The notes beneath the pieces are model-generated. The model was not told where the DNA came from, searched no databases, and was given only the letters and a program-made list of their open reading frames with translations. This document shows positions 45,782 to 55,533 of a stretch of DNA of 64,000 nucleotides, piece by piece. The stretch is from contig NZ_QYYD01000002.1 of NCBI RefSeq assembly GCF_003591005.1, positions 1 to 64,000 on the forward strand, given 5' to 3'. Numbering within the stretch: position 1 is the stretch's first letter; each line of letters opens with the position of its first letter. A program made the position numbers and the translations under genes. This DNA comes from Rhodopseudomonas palustris. Lineage in GTDB: Bacteria; Pseudomonadota; Alphaproteobacteria; Rhizobiales; Xanthobacteraceae.

Positions 45782-46942
45782 ATGAGCAGAGCATCCAGTG
45801 CCCTCAAGCGCCCGCCGGTCACGGCGCCCTCCGAGCCGGTGGGCGCACCTTCGCCGTTTCCCGCCATCGAGGTGGCGATCGACAAGCAGCGCCGCCGCGG
45901 CCGCGGCGCGCAATCCAACGACAGCGGCCGGTTCGAGGCCGAGGCGCGGGTCGCGTTCGACGACGGCTGGCAGAGCCTCGACGAACTGCCGCCGTTTAAG
46001 ACCACGGTCGGCCTCGACACCGCCCGCAAGGTCATCACCCGCAACGAGTCGCCGGATATCGGCTTCGACCGTTCGATCAATCCGTATCGCGGCTGCGAGC
46101 ACGGCTGCGTATATTGCTTCGCACGGCCGACCCACGCCTATCTGGGGCTGTCGCCAGGGCTGGATTTCGAATCGCGGCTGTTCGCCAAGCCGGACGCGCC
46201 GGCGCTGCTGGAAAAGGAGCTGGCGGCCGCCGAATACGAGCCGAAGATGATCGCGATCGGCACCAACACCGATCCGTATCAGCCGATCGAGCGCGACCGG
46301 AAGATCATGCGCGGCATCCTCGAGGTGCTGGAGAAGACCGGGCATCCGGTCGGCATCGTCACCAAGTCGGCGCTGGTGACCCGCGACATCGACATCCTGG
46401 CCCGGATGGCCAAGCGCCAGCTCGCCAAGGTGGCGCTGTCGGTGACCTCGCTCGATCCGAAGCTGGCGCGAACGATGGAGCCGCGCGCTTCGGCGCCGGC
46501 CAAGCGGCTCGAGGCGCTGAAGCGGCTCGCCGATGCCGGCATTCCGACCACCGTGATGGTGGCGCCGGTGATACCTGCGCTCAACGACATGGAGATCGAG
46601 CGCATCCTCGACGCCGCCGCGCATGCCGGCGTCAAGGAAGCCAGCTACGTGATGCTGCGGCTGCCGCTCGAGGTCCGCGACCTGTTCCGCGAATGGCTGA
46701 TGGCCAACTATCCGGACCGCTATCGTCACGTCTTCACGCTGATCCGCGAGATGCGCGGCGGCCGCGACTACGATTCGCAATGGGGCACGCGGATGAAGGG
46801 CACCGGCCCAATGGCCTGGATGATCGGCCGCCGCTTCGAGGTCGCCTGCGCGAGGCTTGGCCTCAACAAGCGGCGATCGAAGTTGACGCTCGACCATTTT
46901 GCCAAGCCGGAGCGGGCAGGGCAGCAGCTGAGTTTGTTCTAA
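45782..46942 (+). CDS. PA0069-type radical SAM protein (SplB-related)
   Basis: A 386-residue radical SAM enzyme related to spore photoproduct lyase. The cluster cysteines are C105-x3-C109-x2-C112 (CEHGCVYC), preceded by NPYRG. GTNTDPYQPIE and TKSALVTRDIDIL follow, as in the SplB-like family. The N-terminal 60 residues are basic and unstructured. Members are often near DNA-repair genes, and their reaction is not established. An exact LexA box upstream suggests a DNA-damage role. It is followed after a palindrome by rnhB. Confidence 0.9.
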   Translation: MSRASSALKRPPVTAPSEPVGAPSPFPAIEVAIDKQRRRGRGAQSNDSGRFEAEARVAFDDGWQSLDELPPFKTTVGLDTARKVITRNESPDIGFDRSINPYRGCEHGCVYCFARPTHAYLGLSPGLDFESRLFAKPDAPALLEKELAAAEYEPKMIAIGTNTDPYQPIERDRKIMRGILEVLEKTGHPVGIVTKSALVTRDIDILARMAKRQLAKVALSVTSLDPKLARTMEPRASAPAKRLEALKRLADAGIPTTVMVAPVIPALNDMEIERILDAAAHAGVKEASYVMLRLPLEVRDLFREWLMANYPDRYRHVFTLIREMRGGRDYDSQWGTRMKGTGPMAWMIGRRFEVACARLGLNKRRSKLTLDHFAKPERAGQQLSLF

Positions 46943-46946
46943 GCCT

Positions 46947-47029
46947 CGTAGGATGGGTTGAGCGCAGCGAAACCCATCGCCTCAGTCATCGCGGCTTGAT
47001 GGGTTTCGCTGCGCTCAACCCATCCTACG
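46947..47029. repeat. Palindromic repeat, GTAGGATGGGTT family
   Basis: Third copy of the element at 43-127 and 311-395. It lies between the radical SAM gene and rnhB. It is followed by GGCAGATGCCGG, the same 12-mer that lies next to the copies in the 1-404 array, so the repeat unit may include that short flank. Confidence 0.85.
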
Positions 47030-47120
47030 GGCAGATGCCGGAACTTGGCTCGCGTTGAATTGCGGGCATAGCGTTGGATTTCCGGTTGCGCGCGCCGGGG
47101 CCTGCCCGCAGCATCGCGCG

Positions 47121-48005
47121 ATGATTCGAGACACCAGCAAGCCCAGCAAGGCTGCGGCCAAAGCCCTGTCGCTCGGCGGTGGGACAAAGCGTGCTGTGAA
47201 GGCGCCGGCCGTCGCGAAGGCGATCAAGGCCTCCGGCGCGAAAGCCGGCATTGCCAAATCGGCGGCCGCGAAAGCCGCGCCCACCAAAGGCCTTGGCAAG
47301 GGCGTGATCGCGGTCGCGCCGCCGAGCTTTCGGCGTGAGCGGGCGCTGATCAAGAAGGGCGTCTGGCCGGTTGCGGGCTGCGACGAGGCCGGACGGGGAC
47401 CGCTCGCTGGCCCCGTGGTCGCGGCGGCGGTGGTGCTCGATCCCAAGCGCGTTCCCAAGGGGCTCGACGATTCCAAACGGCTGAGCGCGGAGCGCCGCGA
47501 AGAGCTGTTCGAGGAAATCTGCGCCACCGCGCAGGTCTCTGTGGTCAGCGCCTCGCCGGAGCGGATCAACCGCGACAACATCCTGCGCGCCTCGCTGTGG
47601 GCGTTGACCCGCGCCGTCCACGCGTTGCCGGAACTGCCCCAGCACGTCTTCGTCGACGGCCGCGACCGGCTGGCGACACGCTGCGAGAGCGAGGCGGTGA
47701 TCGGCGGCGACGGGCTGATTGCCTCGATCGCAGCGGCCTCGATCATCGCCAAGGTGACGCGCGACCGGCTGATGTGCCGGCTGGCGCAACAGTGCCCCGG
47801 CTATGGCTTCGAATCGCACAAGGGCTACGGCGTGCCGGAGCATCTGGATGCGCTGGCGCGGCTCGGCCCGACGATCCATCACCGCCGCTTCTTCGCGCCG
47901 GTCGCTGCGGCCTGGCAGCGCATCGAAGGTGTTCCGGTCGAGCTGCCCGTCAGCGGTGATCTCTTTGAGGCAGCCACGCACGTCCACCTCGTCGCTTCGG
48001 CGTAA
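47121..48005 (+). CDS. rnhB: Ribonuclease HII with basic N-terminal extension
   Basis: Removes RNA from RNA-DNA hybrids. The RNase HII domain begins around residue 80, with the catalytic [12 protein letters not shown] (D88, E89), followed by [18 protein letters not shown] and [10 protein letters not shown]. The first 70 residues are an extension made almost entirely of Lys, Ala, Gly and Pro ([20 protein letters not shown]), reminiscent of histone H1-like tails. RNase HII in most bacteria lacks it. ATG 47121 is chosen as the conserved-looking start. A shorter start inside the extension is possible but the repeats argue for a real tail. Confidence 0.9.
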   Translation: MIRDTSKPSKAAAKALSLGGGTKRAVKAPAVAKAIKASGAKAGIAKSAAAKAAPTKGLGKGVIAVAPPSFRRERALIKKGVWPVAGCDEAGRGPLAGPVVAAAVVLDPKRVPKGLDDSKRLSAERREELFEEICATAQVSVVSASPERINRDNILRASLWALTRAVHALPELPQHVFVDGRDRLATRCESEAVIGGDGLIASIAAASIIAKVTRDRLMCRLAQQCPGYGFESHKGYGVPEHLDALARLGPTIHHRRFFAPVAAAWQRIEGVPVELPVSGDLFEAATHVHLVASA

Positions 48006-48052
48006 AGGCCCCACGCGGAGTAACCGTAGATAACCTGAGGCTGGCGCTCCTT

Positions 48053-48075
48053 TTACCCTCCCCTCCAGGGGAGGG
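48053..48075. repeat. Short CCCTCCC palindrome
   Basis: ACCCTCCCCTCCAGGGGAGG hairpin after rnhB. A short relative of the CCCTCTCCCC family. It may end the rnhB transcript. Confidence 0.6.
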
Positions 48076-48200
48076 TGGTCCTCGCGGCTCCCGCTTGCTT
48101 TCATCGGTGATAATCCCCGCTGTCAGGCCGGAACGGCCAAGCCGGTTGCCTGGGCTGGCGGCGGCCTCTATCACGAGCCGACGAACTTCGCTGGGCCCGC

Positions 48201-49709
48201 ATGCGCTTTGCTTCCCTGATCATCGAACTGATCCGCGCCCGGCCGCGGCTGGTATTCTGGCTGGTGGTATCGGCGCAGGCGCTGTTGTGGATCCTGGTTC
48301 CGACGTTGTTCTACGCGAGCCCGCCTGGCAGCATTGCCACGGTGCTGGCTTACGGCCGCGAGTATCAGGTTGGCACCCACCTCGGTCCGCCGCTGGCGTT
48401 CTGGCTCGCCGACATTGCGTTCCGTGCCGCCGGCGGTCACGTCATCGGCGTCTATGTGCTGGCGCAGCTCTGCTTCGTGGTTACGTTCTACGCGCTGTTC
48501 AAGCTCGCCCGCAGCATGGTCGGCCCGCAGCACGCGGTAATCGCGGTAGTGTTGACCTCGACCATCACGGCGTTCGCGGCGCCCGGCGTCGAGTTCGGGC
48601 CATTGGTGCTGGCCCGGCCGCTGTGGGCGTTGATTCTGTGGCACGGCTGGGACGTGATCGGTCGCGGCCGTCGCAGCGCCTGGTTCTCGCTGTCGATCGA
48701 GATCGGCCTGCTGCTGCTGACGACCGTCGCAGCCCCGGCGCTACTGTTGCTGCTGGTCGGCTTCGCGCTCGCCACGCCGCGCGGCCGCCGTGCGTTGATG
48801 TCGCTCGATCCGCTGTTCGCGCTGCTCGTCGTCGCCGTTTTGGTGCTGCCTTATGGCATCTGGCTGCTCCGCGCCGATCTGTTTGCATTGCCGGCGCTGC
48901 CGGCCACGCAGGACGGCGGCGCACGCGCGCTGCTCGCCGCGGAATTGTTCGGCGGGCTGCTGCTTGCAATCGGCGGCGTCGCGCTGCTGGCGCTGCTCAA
49001 TACGCGGCGGTTCGATCCGCGGCCGGACGATTCCCCGTCGGTGGTTCGCGCCCCGGTCGATCCGCTGGCGCGGCAATACGTCTATGTCTTCGCGCTGGCG
49101 CCGGCGCTGCTCGGCTGCATCGCGGCCGGCGTGTTTGGGCTGACGCATGTGCTCGGCGGCGCCGGGATCGCGCTGCTGATGGTCGGGCTCGCGGTGGTGA
49201 TGGCGACCGGCGACGTCATTCATCTGCGCCGCCAGCGGGTGCTGCGCACCGCCTGGGCCGCTGTGGTGGCGGCGCCTGCCGCGGTGGTGATGCTGAGCGC
49301 GCTGGTTCAGCCCTGGCTCAGCCCGACCAGCCTGCCGACCTCGCTGCCGGCCAAGGAGATCGCGCGCTATTTCGGCGACAGCTTCGAGCGCCGCACCGGC
49401 CGGCCGCTGCCCGCCGTCGCGGGCGACCCTGAACTCGCCGGGCTGATCGCGATGGGCGCCTCGCGGCCGCATCTGTTTCTCGACGTCACTCCGGCGCGGA
49501 CACCGTGGGTGACGGCCGAAAGGTTCCGGGAGCAGGGCGGCATCGTCGTCTGGCGCGCGGCCGACACCGCCGGCAGACCGCCACCGGAGATCGCCGCGCG
49601 GTTTCCCGATATCGTCCCCGAACTGCCACGCGCCTTCGACCGCATGATCTCCGGCCGCCAGCCGCTGCTGCGCATCGGCTGGGCGATCGTCCGGCCGCGC
49701 GGGCGGTGA
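48201..49709 (+). CDS. Membrane glycosyltransferase (GT39/ArnT-like)
   Basis: A 502-residue polytopic membrane protein with roughly ten hydrophobic segments in the first 370 residues and a soluble C-terminal domain (about 375-502). The periplasmic N-terminal loop (YGREYQVGTHLGPPLAFWLA) fits the dolichyl-phosphate-mannose-mannosyltransferase-like family, which transfers a sugar from a lipid carrier on the outer face of the inner membrane. The acceptor is unknown. ATG 48201 is the first suitable start after the palindrome. It converges on the TonB-receptor gene with only a few bases between stops. Confidence 0.8.
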   Translation: MRFASLIIELIRARPRLVFWLVVSAQALLWILVPTLFYASPPGSIATVLAYGREYQVGTHLGPPLAFWLADIAFRAAGGHVIGVYVLAQLCFVVTFYALFKLARSMVGPQHAVIAVVLTSTITAFAAPGVEFGPLVLARPLWALILWHGWDVIGRGRRSAWFSLSIEIGLLLLTTVAAPALLLLLVGFALATPRGRRALMSLDPLFALLVVAVLVLPYGIWLLRADLFALPALPATQDGGARALLAAELFGGLLLAIGGVALLALLNTRRFDPRPDDSPSVVRAPVDPLARQYVYVFALAPALLGCIAAGVFGLTHVLGGAGIALLMVGLAVVMATGDVIHLRRQRVLRTAWAAVVAAPAAVVMLSALVQPWLSPTSLPTSLPAKEIARYFGDSFERRTGRPLPAVAGDPELAGLIAMGASRPHLFLDVTPARTPWVTAERFREQGGIVVWRAADTAGRPPPEIAARFPDIVPELPRAFDRMISGRQPLLRIGWAIVRPRGR

Positions 49710-49715
49710 GCGGCC

Positions 49716-51992
49716 CTAGAGTTCGACGTCCAGCGACAGCAGATAAACCCGCGGCGTGCCGAGCGCGAAAGTGCCGAACGAGGCGACGCTGGCCCAGTAA
49801 TCGGTACCAGCCACATTCTGCACCGTACCGCGGACGGTGGTCTTACGACCTTGGATAATCGTCACGTAGCGCGCGCCGAGATCGACGCGGGTCCAGGCGG
49901 GCAGCATCTGCGTGTTGCTGCCGTTGACGTACTGCCGTCCCGTGTGAATCACAGTACCGGTCAGCGTGGTGCCCGCCAGTATCGGCAGATCCCATTCGCC
50001 CGTCATGTTGATCTGCACGCTCGGCACGCCGATCGGCGTCTTGCCGATGTTGGCGACAGTCGCGGTCTGCGTCACCTCGCCATCAAACAGCGTCACGCCG
50101 CCGACGGTGCGGACCCCGGGCGCGATCTCGCCGAACAGGCTGAGCTCGGTGCCGCGCACGCGCTGCTCGCCGCCGGCCGAATAGATGCCGTTGTTGAGCT
50201 CGCCATTCGGCTTGGTGATCTGGAAGAACGCCAGCGTCGCGCCGATCCGGCCGAGGTCGAGCTTGGCGCCGGTCTCGTATTGCCTGGTGCGGTACGGCGC
50301 CAGGACTTCGCCGGAATTGCTGGCGGTGATCGGCGCGATATCGCCGCGGCTGAGGCCTTCGATGAAGTTCGCATACAGCGACAGATGCTCGATCGGCCGC
50401 ACCACGATCCCGGCCATCGGCGTGGTCGCAGACTTGTCGTAGGACGAGGTCTGCGCTCCCGTGGTGGTCGAGAAGTTGTGCGCGATCACCTGCTGCTGCC
50501 GGACGCCGAGCGTCAGCAGGACGCTGTCATTCAGCATCGACATCGTGTCGGCCAGCGCCACGCCGTTCAGTGTGGTGTCGGACAGGCGCGGCTTGAACGA
50601 CGGGATGGTGTAGCTCTGTTCCGGCCGCAGCACCGGGGCGTAAATGTTGGACGTGTAGGCCTTGCCGGCCGGGAAGGCGCGATACTGTTCGTCCTGATAG
50701 CGCGACGCCTGCAGCGTTACGGCATGCTGCACGACGCCGGTGTCGAACTTGGCACGCACGCCGGCGTCGACCGTGAAGCGGTTGACGTCGAGATTGTAAT
50801 ATTGCGACGTCGTCGACGTGTCGCCGCGCGCATTCGTGATGTTCGGCAGGCCGAAGAACCGCTCCGCATTGGTGTTCGAGCCGCCGACATTGCCGAACGC
50901 CATGATGCTCTCGCTCACGTCGAATTCGTTTTTCCACAGCACCGAGGATTCGCGAATGTTCGACCATTCCCACGGCTGGGTGACGTTGTTGGTCGCGTTC
51001 GGCGCCGGCGGGATCAGCAGCCCGCTGGAGATCGTGAAGGGCCGCACCGGCGCCTTGATGTGCTCGTTCTGGGTGAAGCCGTACAGCCAGGTGCGATAGC
51101 GTTCGCCCTGGTAGTCAAACGCCAGCGAGCCGACCTGCAGGCGGTCGGCTTGACGGTCGATCGCGGTATCGCCGCCGCCGATGCGGCCGTTGAAGCGCAG
51201 ACCGAATTCGCGGTGATCGCCGAACCGACGCGCGACATCCATATTGGTGCTGACGAAGCCGTTCGACACATAGCCGACGCCGATGCGGCTGAGATCGGCC
51301 TCGGCGCGCTTCGGCACCACGTTGATGACGCCGCCTACGCCGCCGTTCGGCGACACGCCGGACAGCATCGCGGCCGGACCCTTGAAGACTTCGATCCGCT
51401 CGACATAATCGTTGAAGGTGCGGAAGTTCGGCGCGATTCCGTAGACACCGTCGAAGGCCACTTCGCCCGCGGTGCCTTCGGCGATCGGAAAGCCGCGGAT
51501 GTAAAACGAATCGATCATGCCGCCGAACGGACTGGTCACCCGCACCGATGGATCGAGCAGCAGGGCGTCCGCGACGGTCGAGGCCTGCTGATTGCGGATC
51601 GCATCGTTGGTGTAGCTCGCCGTGGCGAACGGCGATCTGAACGTGTCGGCATTGCCGAGCATGCCGAGCCTGCTGCCGCGCGCCACTTGGCCGCCCGCGA
51701 AGGCAGCCGGCCTGTTGGCGTCGGAGGCGACGCTGGGCTGAACGGCCGCAGCGGCTGGCAACCGAGCCGGGGGCGGGGCGACGCGGCTGGCTTGCCGCCG
51801 CGCGGTGGCGGCGCTGCTGCGGCGGGCCACGGCCGGCTTGGCCCGCGTCGGACGCGGCGCGTCGACCGACACTGGTGGCAGCATCTGGCCGGACGGCGGC
51901 GCGGTTTGGGCGCGTGACAAAGACGGCGCGGCTGTCAGCGATGCGAACAAGACAAGCAGGCTCACGCCGCCAAGCGCTCGGCAACGATACAT
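49716..51992 (-). CDS. TonB-dependent siderophore-type outer-membrane receptor
   Basis: Outer-membrane importer of 758 residues. A signal peptide ends near SRAQ (about 26-28). A TonB-box-like LPPVSVDAP follows at about 36-44. A long Ala/Pro/Arg-rich linker (about 45-100) joins it to the plug domain (SFYIRGFPI, RIEVFKGPAAMLSG, GGVGGVINVVPKRA). The beta-barrel of about 22 strands then runs to the end, which is L rather than the usual aromatic residue. ATG 51992 is preferred to the TTG at 51998. No siderophore synthesis, TonB or periplasmic transporter gene is adjacent, so the ligand is unknown. Confidence 0.9.
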   Translation of the reverse strand: MYRCRALGGVSLLVLFASLTAAPSLSRAQTAPPSGQMLPPVSVDAPRPTRAKPAVARRSSAATARRQASRVAPPPARLPAAAAVQPSVASDANRPAAFAGGQVARGSRLGMLGNADTFRSPFATASYTNDAIRNQQASTVADALLLDPSVRVTSPFGGMIDSFYIRGFPIAEGTAGEVAFDGVYGIAPNFRTFNDYVERIEVFKGPAAMLSGVSPNGGVGGVINVVPKRAEADLSRIGVGYVSNGFVSTNMDVARRFGDHREFGLRFNGRIGGGDTAIDRQADRLQVGSLAFDYQGERYRTWLYGFTQNEHIKAPVRPFTISSGLLIPPAPNATNNVTQPWEWSNIRESSVLWKNEFDVSESIMAFGNVGGSNTNAERFFGLPNITNARGDTSTTSQYYNLDVNRFTVDAGVRAKFDTGVVQHAVTLQASRYQDEQYRAFPAGKAYTSNIYAPVLRPEQSYTIPSFKPRLSDTTLNGVALADTMSMLNDSVLLTLGVRQQQVIAHNFSTTTGAQTSSYDKSATTPMAGIVVRPIEHLSLYANFIEGLSRGDIAPITASNSGEVLAPYRTRQYETGAKLDLGRIGATLAFFQITKPNGELNNGIYSAGGEQRVRGTELSLFGEIAPGVRTVGGVTLFDGEVTQTATVANIGKTPIGVPSVQINMTGEWDLPILAGTTLTGTVIHTGRQYVNGSNTQMLPAWTRVDLGARYVTIIQGRKTTVRGTVQNVAGTDYWASVASFGTFALGTPRVYLLSLDVEL

Positions 51993-52591
51993 GGGCAATC
52001 CTGATAGTGGCCGGAGCCGTTGGGACGAAACTCAATCGATAGCTGCGGTCGATGGCGCCGCTATCGGGCGAAAGTTGGCGGTGACGGCCGTCACCTCTTC
52101 ACCATGGCGCCGCGCTCATCACGCGCCCGAACAAGTGGTCGGGCGTTGGCGATGCTGATCAGCAAGGACACTCTGCAGCGGTGGCCTCGAACGAACCGAC
52201 ACCTGGATCCGGTGAAACCAGGGCCCGCGCTAGCCGCTTCACTCGTCGTCCGACGAACTCATCGTTGCTCCAGCCCCGCAGCCTTGATGCGGTAGCAAGG
52301 TACGATCGTCAATTAGTTGGAACTCAGACTAGATAATTTCTATCTTTTGAGACTGGCAGAGTGGCCCCATCCTTCGAGACGCCCGGCTCGGCCAGGCTGC
52401 TCAGAGCCTGGCCGGAAATTCGATCCGTGAAATGCGGCCTCGAATGTTGTCATTGCGAGGAGCGAAGCGACGAAGCAATCCAGGGCTCCGTGCTCGGCGC
52501 TTATGGATTGCTTCGCTTCGCTCGCAATGACGGAAAACGCAGGCTGATTTTGGGTCGGGCGATATCGCTTCGATGAAGAAATCGAGCAGCC
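51993..52591. repeat. TonB-receptor upstream region with palindrome at 52450-52531
   Basis: No gene is seen in 599 bp. A CATTGCGAGGAGCGAAGCGA/CAATCCAG palindrome occupies 52450-52531. The region from 51993 to 52449 has AT-rich patches near 52312-52355 (CTAGATAATTTCTATC) but no clear Fur or Irr box. Confidence 0.6.
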
Positions 52592-53431
52592 CTAGTTCGC
52601 CGCCTTGCCGGGCAATGCTTCGAGCGCTTGCGCCACTGCGCGCAGGTCCATCCAGGTCATGCGCTTATACGCCGGCGAGCGGAGCAGATAGGCGGGGTGG
52701 AAGGTCGCGATCGCCCGGATGGTGCGCGTGCCGGTGTTGTAGTCGGTCCAGCGGCCACGCGACTTCATGATGCCGTCGCGGGTCTGCAACAGCGTCTGCG
52801 TCGCCGGGTTGCCGAGCGTCAGCACGATGTCCGGATCGACCAGCTCGATCTGGCGCTGGATGAAGGGCAGGCAGATCTGGATCTCCTGCGGCGTCGGCGT
52901 GCGGTTGCCCGGCGGCCGCCAGGGGATCACGTTGGCGATGTAGACCTTGCTGCGGTCGAGCCCGATCGCCGCCAGCATCAGATCGAGCAGCTTGCCGGAG
53001 CGGCCGACGAACGGCAGTCCTTCGATGTCCTCGTCGCGGCCCGGCGCTTCGCCGACCAGCATCAGCCGGGCCTGCGGGTTGCCGTCGGCGAACACCAGCC
53101 GGGTCGCCGTCGATCGGAGCGCGCAGCCGTCGAACTGTTCCATCAGTGCGCGCAGGGCCTCGAGCGTCGGCGCGGTTGCCGCTGCCGCCCGGGCCGACGC
53201 GATCGCCGCCTCGGGCGAGGGCGGCGCGGCGCCCGGTCGCTGCACCGGAGCGGGTGCGCGCTTGATCTCCGCGCGCGCGGCAGGCGCTTCACGCGGCTGC
53301 GGCTCGGCAGGCGCGACGATCTCGTCGTCGAGCAGCCGGTTCACCGGCTCGTCGTTGAGCGCGCAGTCGACCCCGGCATCGAGATAGAACGCCAGCAATT
53401 GTCGCAGGCTCGGCGCGGATTCTGGCGTCAT
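52592..53431 (-). CDS. Uracil-DNA glycosylase, family 4-like, lacking two cluster cysteines
   Basis: A 279-residue protein with a family-4 UDG domain (about 90-275). The uracil pocket motif is GEAPG at 127-131 and the late HPAYLLR motif is present. The family's [4Fe-4S] cluster uses four cysteines. Here only C103 and C187 remain: the second of the first pair is R (GCALR) and the one before the proline-rich loop is W171 (IPWRPPGNR). Loss or change of the cluster is inferred. The first 85 residues are Pro/Ala-rich and disordered-looking. It is divergent from the ETF-quinone oxidoreductase gene, a common alphaproteobacterial pairing. Confidence 0.88.
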   Translation of the reverse strand: MTPESAPSLRQLLAFYLDAGVDCALNDEPVNRLLDDEIVAPAEPQPREAPAARAEIKRAPAPVQRPGAAPPSPEAAIASARAAAATAPTLEALRALMEQFDGCALRSTATRLVFADGNPQARLMLVGEAPGRDEDIEGLPFVGRSGKLLDLMLAAIGLDRSKVYIANVIPWRPPGNRTPTPQEIQICLPFIQRQIELVDPDIVLTLGNPATQTLLQTRDGIMKSRGRWTDYNTGTRTIRAIATFHPAYLLRSPAYKRMTWMDLRAVAQALEALPGKAAN

Positions 53432-53626
53432 GATTCAGCGATCGAAGCGGAAAGGGGACCGGGCGCGCAGCGCCGAAGGTTTCGCACAGCGAACTGTGCC
53501 TGAGAAAATGGCGGCATGAAAGCCGGAACGATCGCCTGGCAGGTACATTTGGGTGGTTGTCCTTCCCGGAAAAATAAGAAAGAACACCGGCTGGAAACGT
53601 TCAAGACTGTCCCTGCGAGAAAATAG

Positions 53627-55285
53627 ATGAGCGACGAAACGCTGCCGCCCCGCGAATCCATGGAATTCGACGTCGTGATCGTGGGTGCAGGTCCCTCGGG
53701 ATTGTCTTCGGCGATCCGCCTCAAACAGCTCAACCCGGAGCTCTCGATCGTCGTGGTCGAAAAGGGTTCGGAAGTCGGGGCGCACATTCTCTCGGGTGCG
53801 GTGATCGACGTGTCGGCGCTCGACAAGCTGATGCCGAGCTGGCGCGAGGACGACAGCTGCCCGCTCAAGACCCAGGTGGTGGACGACCATTTCTACGTGA
53901 TGACCTCGGACAAGGCCTTCAAGGTCCCCGAGATCATGGTCCCGCCGATGCTCAACAACCACAAGAACTTCATCGGCTCGCTCGGCGATCTGTGCCGCTG
54001 GCTCGGCCCGAAGGCCGAAGAACTCGGCGTCGAAATTTATCCGGGCTTCGCCGCCACCGAGGTGCTGTACGGCGACAATGGCGAAGTGCGCGGCATCGCC
54101 ACCGGCGACATGGGCATCGGCCGCGACGGCAAGCCCAAGGACTCCTTCACCCGCGGCATGGAACTGCTCGGCAAGTACACGCTGTTCGCCGAAGGCGCGC
54201 GGGGCAGCCTGTCGAAGCAACTGATCGCCAAATACAAGCTCGACAAGGACAGCGATCCGCCGAAATTCGGCATCGGCCTGAAGGAAGTCTGGGAGATCGA
54301 TCCGGCCAAGCACCGCAAGGGCCAGATCGCGCACTCGTTCGGCTGGCCGCTCAGCAACAATGTCGGCGGCGGCTCGTTTCTGTATCACTACGGCACCAAC
54401 CTGGTGGCGGTCGGCTTCGTGGTGCATCTCAACTACGACGATCCTTATCTGTCGCCATTCGATCAGTTCCAGAAATTCAAAACCCACAAATCGATCGCGC
54501 CGCTGTTCGAAGGCGGCAAGCGCATCTCCTATGGGGCGCGCGCCATCACCGAAGGCGGCTGGCAATCGGTGCCGCGGCTGACGTTCCCGGGAGGCGCGCT
54601 GATCGGCTGCGCTGCGGGCTTCGTCAACGTGCCGCGCATCAAGGGCGTCCACAATGCGATCGGCTCCGGCATGCTGGCGGCCGAACATGTCGCCGCCGCG
54701 CTGGCGGCAGGGCGCAGCAACGACGAGGTGGTGAGCTACGAAGAGTCGTGGCGCGATTCCGCGATCGGACGCGATCTGTTCAAGATCCGCAACGTCAAGC
54801 CGCTGTGGTCGAAGTTCGGCACCGCGGTCGGCGTGGTGCTGGCCGGCTTCGAGATGTGGTGCTCCACTCTCGGCTTCTCGGTGTTCGGCACGCTGTCGCA
54901 TGGCAAGCCGGACAAATCGACGCTCGATCCCGCCAAGTCGCATCAGCCGCATCCCGGTCCGAGGCCGGACGGCAAGCTGACCTTCGATCGGCTATCCTCG
55001 GTGTTCCTGTCGAACACCAATCACGAGGAAGATCAGCCGGTGCACCTCAAGGTCGCCGACATGGAACTGCAGAAGAAGTCGGAGCACGACGTATTCGCCG
55101 GTCCGTCGGGGCGCTACTGCCCGGCCGCGGTGTACGAATGGGTCGAAGAACCGACCGGCCCCCGCTTCGTGATCAACGCGCAGAACTGCGTCCACTGCAA
55201 AACCTGCGACATCAAGGATCCGAACGGCAATATCACCTGGGTCCCGCCGGAGGGCGGCGGCGGTCCAAATTACCAGGGGATGTGA
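53627..55285 (+). CDS. Electron transfer flavoprotein-ubiquinone oxidoreductase
   Basis: A 552-residue membrane-associated flavoprotein that passes electrons from ETF to ubiquinone, linking acyl-CoA dehydrogenases to respiration. The N-terminal FAD-binding motif is VIVGAGPSGLSSAIRL (about 14-29). A C-terminal ferredoxin-like region carries the [4Fe-4S] cysteines: RYCPAAVYEW, then NAQNCVHCKTCDIKDPNG. Full family length with no gaps. It is near but not in an operon with the uracil-DNA glycosylase. It could serve the dehydrogenases at 19262-22799, though those are 31 kb away. Confidence 0.95.
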   Translation: MSDETLPPRESMEFDVVIVGAGPSGLSSAIRLKQLNPELSIVVVEKGSEVGAHILSGAVIDVSALDKLMPSWREDDSCPLKTQVVDDHFYVMTSDKAFKVPEIMVPPMLNNHKNFIGSLGDLCRWLGPKAEELGVEIYPGFAATEVLYGDNGEVRGIATGDMGIGRDGKPKDSFTRGMELLGKYTLFAEGARGSLSKQLIAKYKLDKDSDPPKFGIGLKEVWEIDPAKHRKGQIAHSFGWPLSNNVGGGSFLYHYGTNLVAVGFVVHLNYDDPYLSPFDQFQKFKTHKSIAPLFEGGKRISYGARAITEGGWQSVPRLTFPGGALIGCAAGFVNVPRIKGVHNAIGSGMLAAEHVAAALAAGRSNDEVVSYEESWRDSAIGRDLFKIRNVKPLWSKFGTAVGVVLAGFEMWCSTLGFSVFGTLSHGKPDKSTLDPAKSHQPHPGPRPDGKLTFDRLSSVFLSNTNHEEDQPVHLKVADMELQKKSEHDVFAGPSGRYCPAAVYEWVEEPTGPRFVINAQNCVHCKTCDIKDPNGNITWVPPEGGGGPNYQGM

Positions 55286-55533
55286 GCGGTCTCTGACCAC
55301 GAGGACGTGAGCGGCCGAGGCGTATGCAGCCTGCGCCGGTCACGATCCTGCCATGTTGCCACCGTCTCAATCTGGACCAAGGCCGTGCCGCGACACTATG
55401 CGGGACGGTTGGCCTGATGTGCGCCGGGGCCGATCCTTGCGGTTGGTCGTCAAAACCGGCATTGTCGTCGGTCAGACGCTGCCGGCTCGGCGGCCGGGAC
55501 ATCCGAGCCCTTTCCTGGAGCTAGGCAACTTTG

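Noticed and set aside
52312-52355. Iron-responsive (Irr or Fur) box upstream of the TonB receptor
   Set aside because: The AT-rich patch has TAATTTCTATC but no symmetrical match to the consensus I know, and it is over 300 bp from the start codon.
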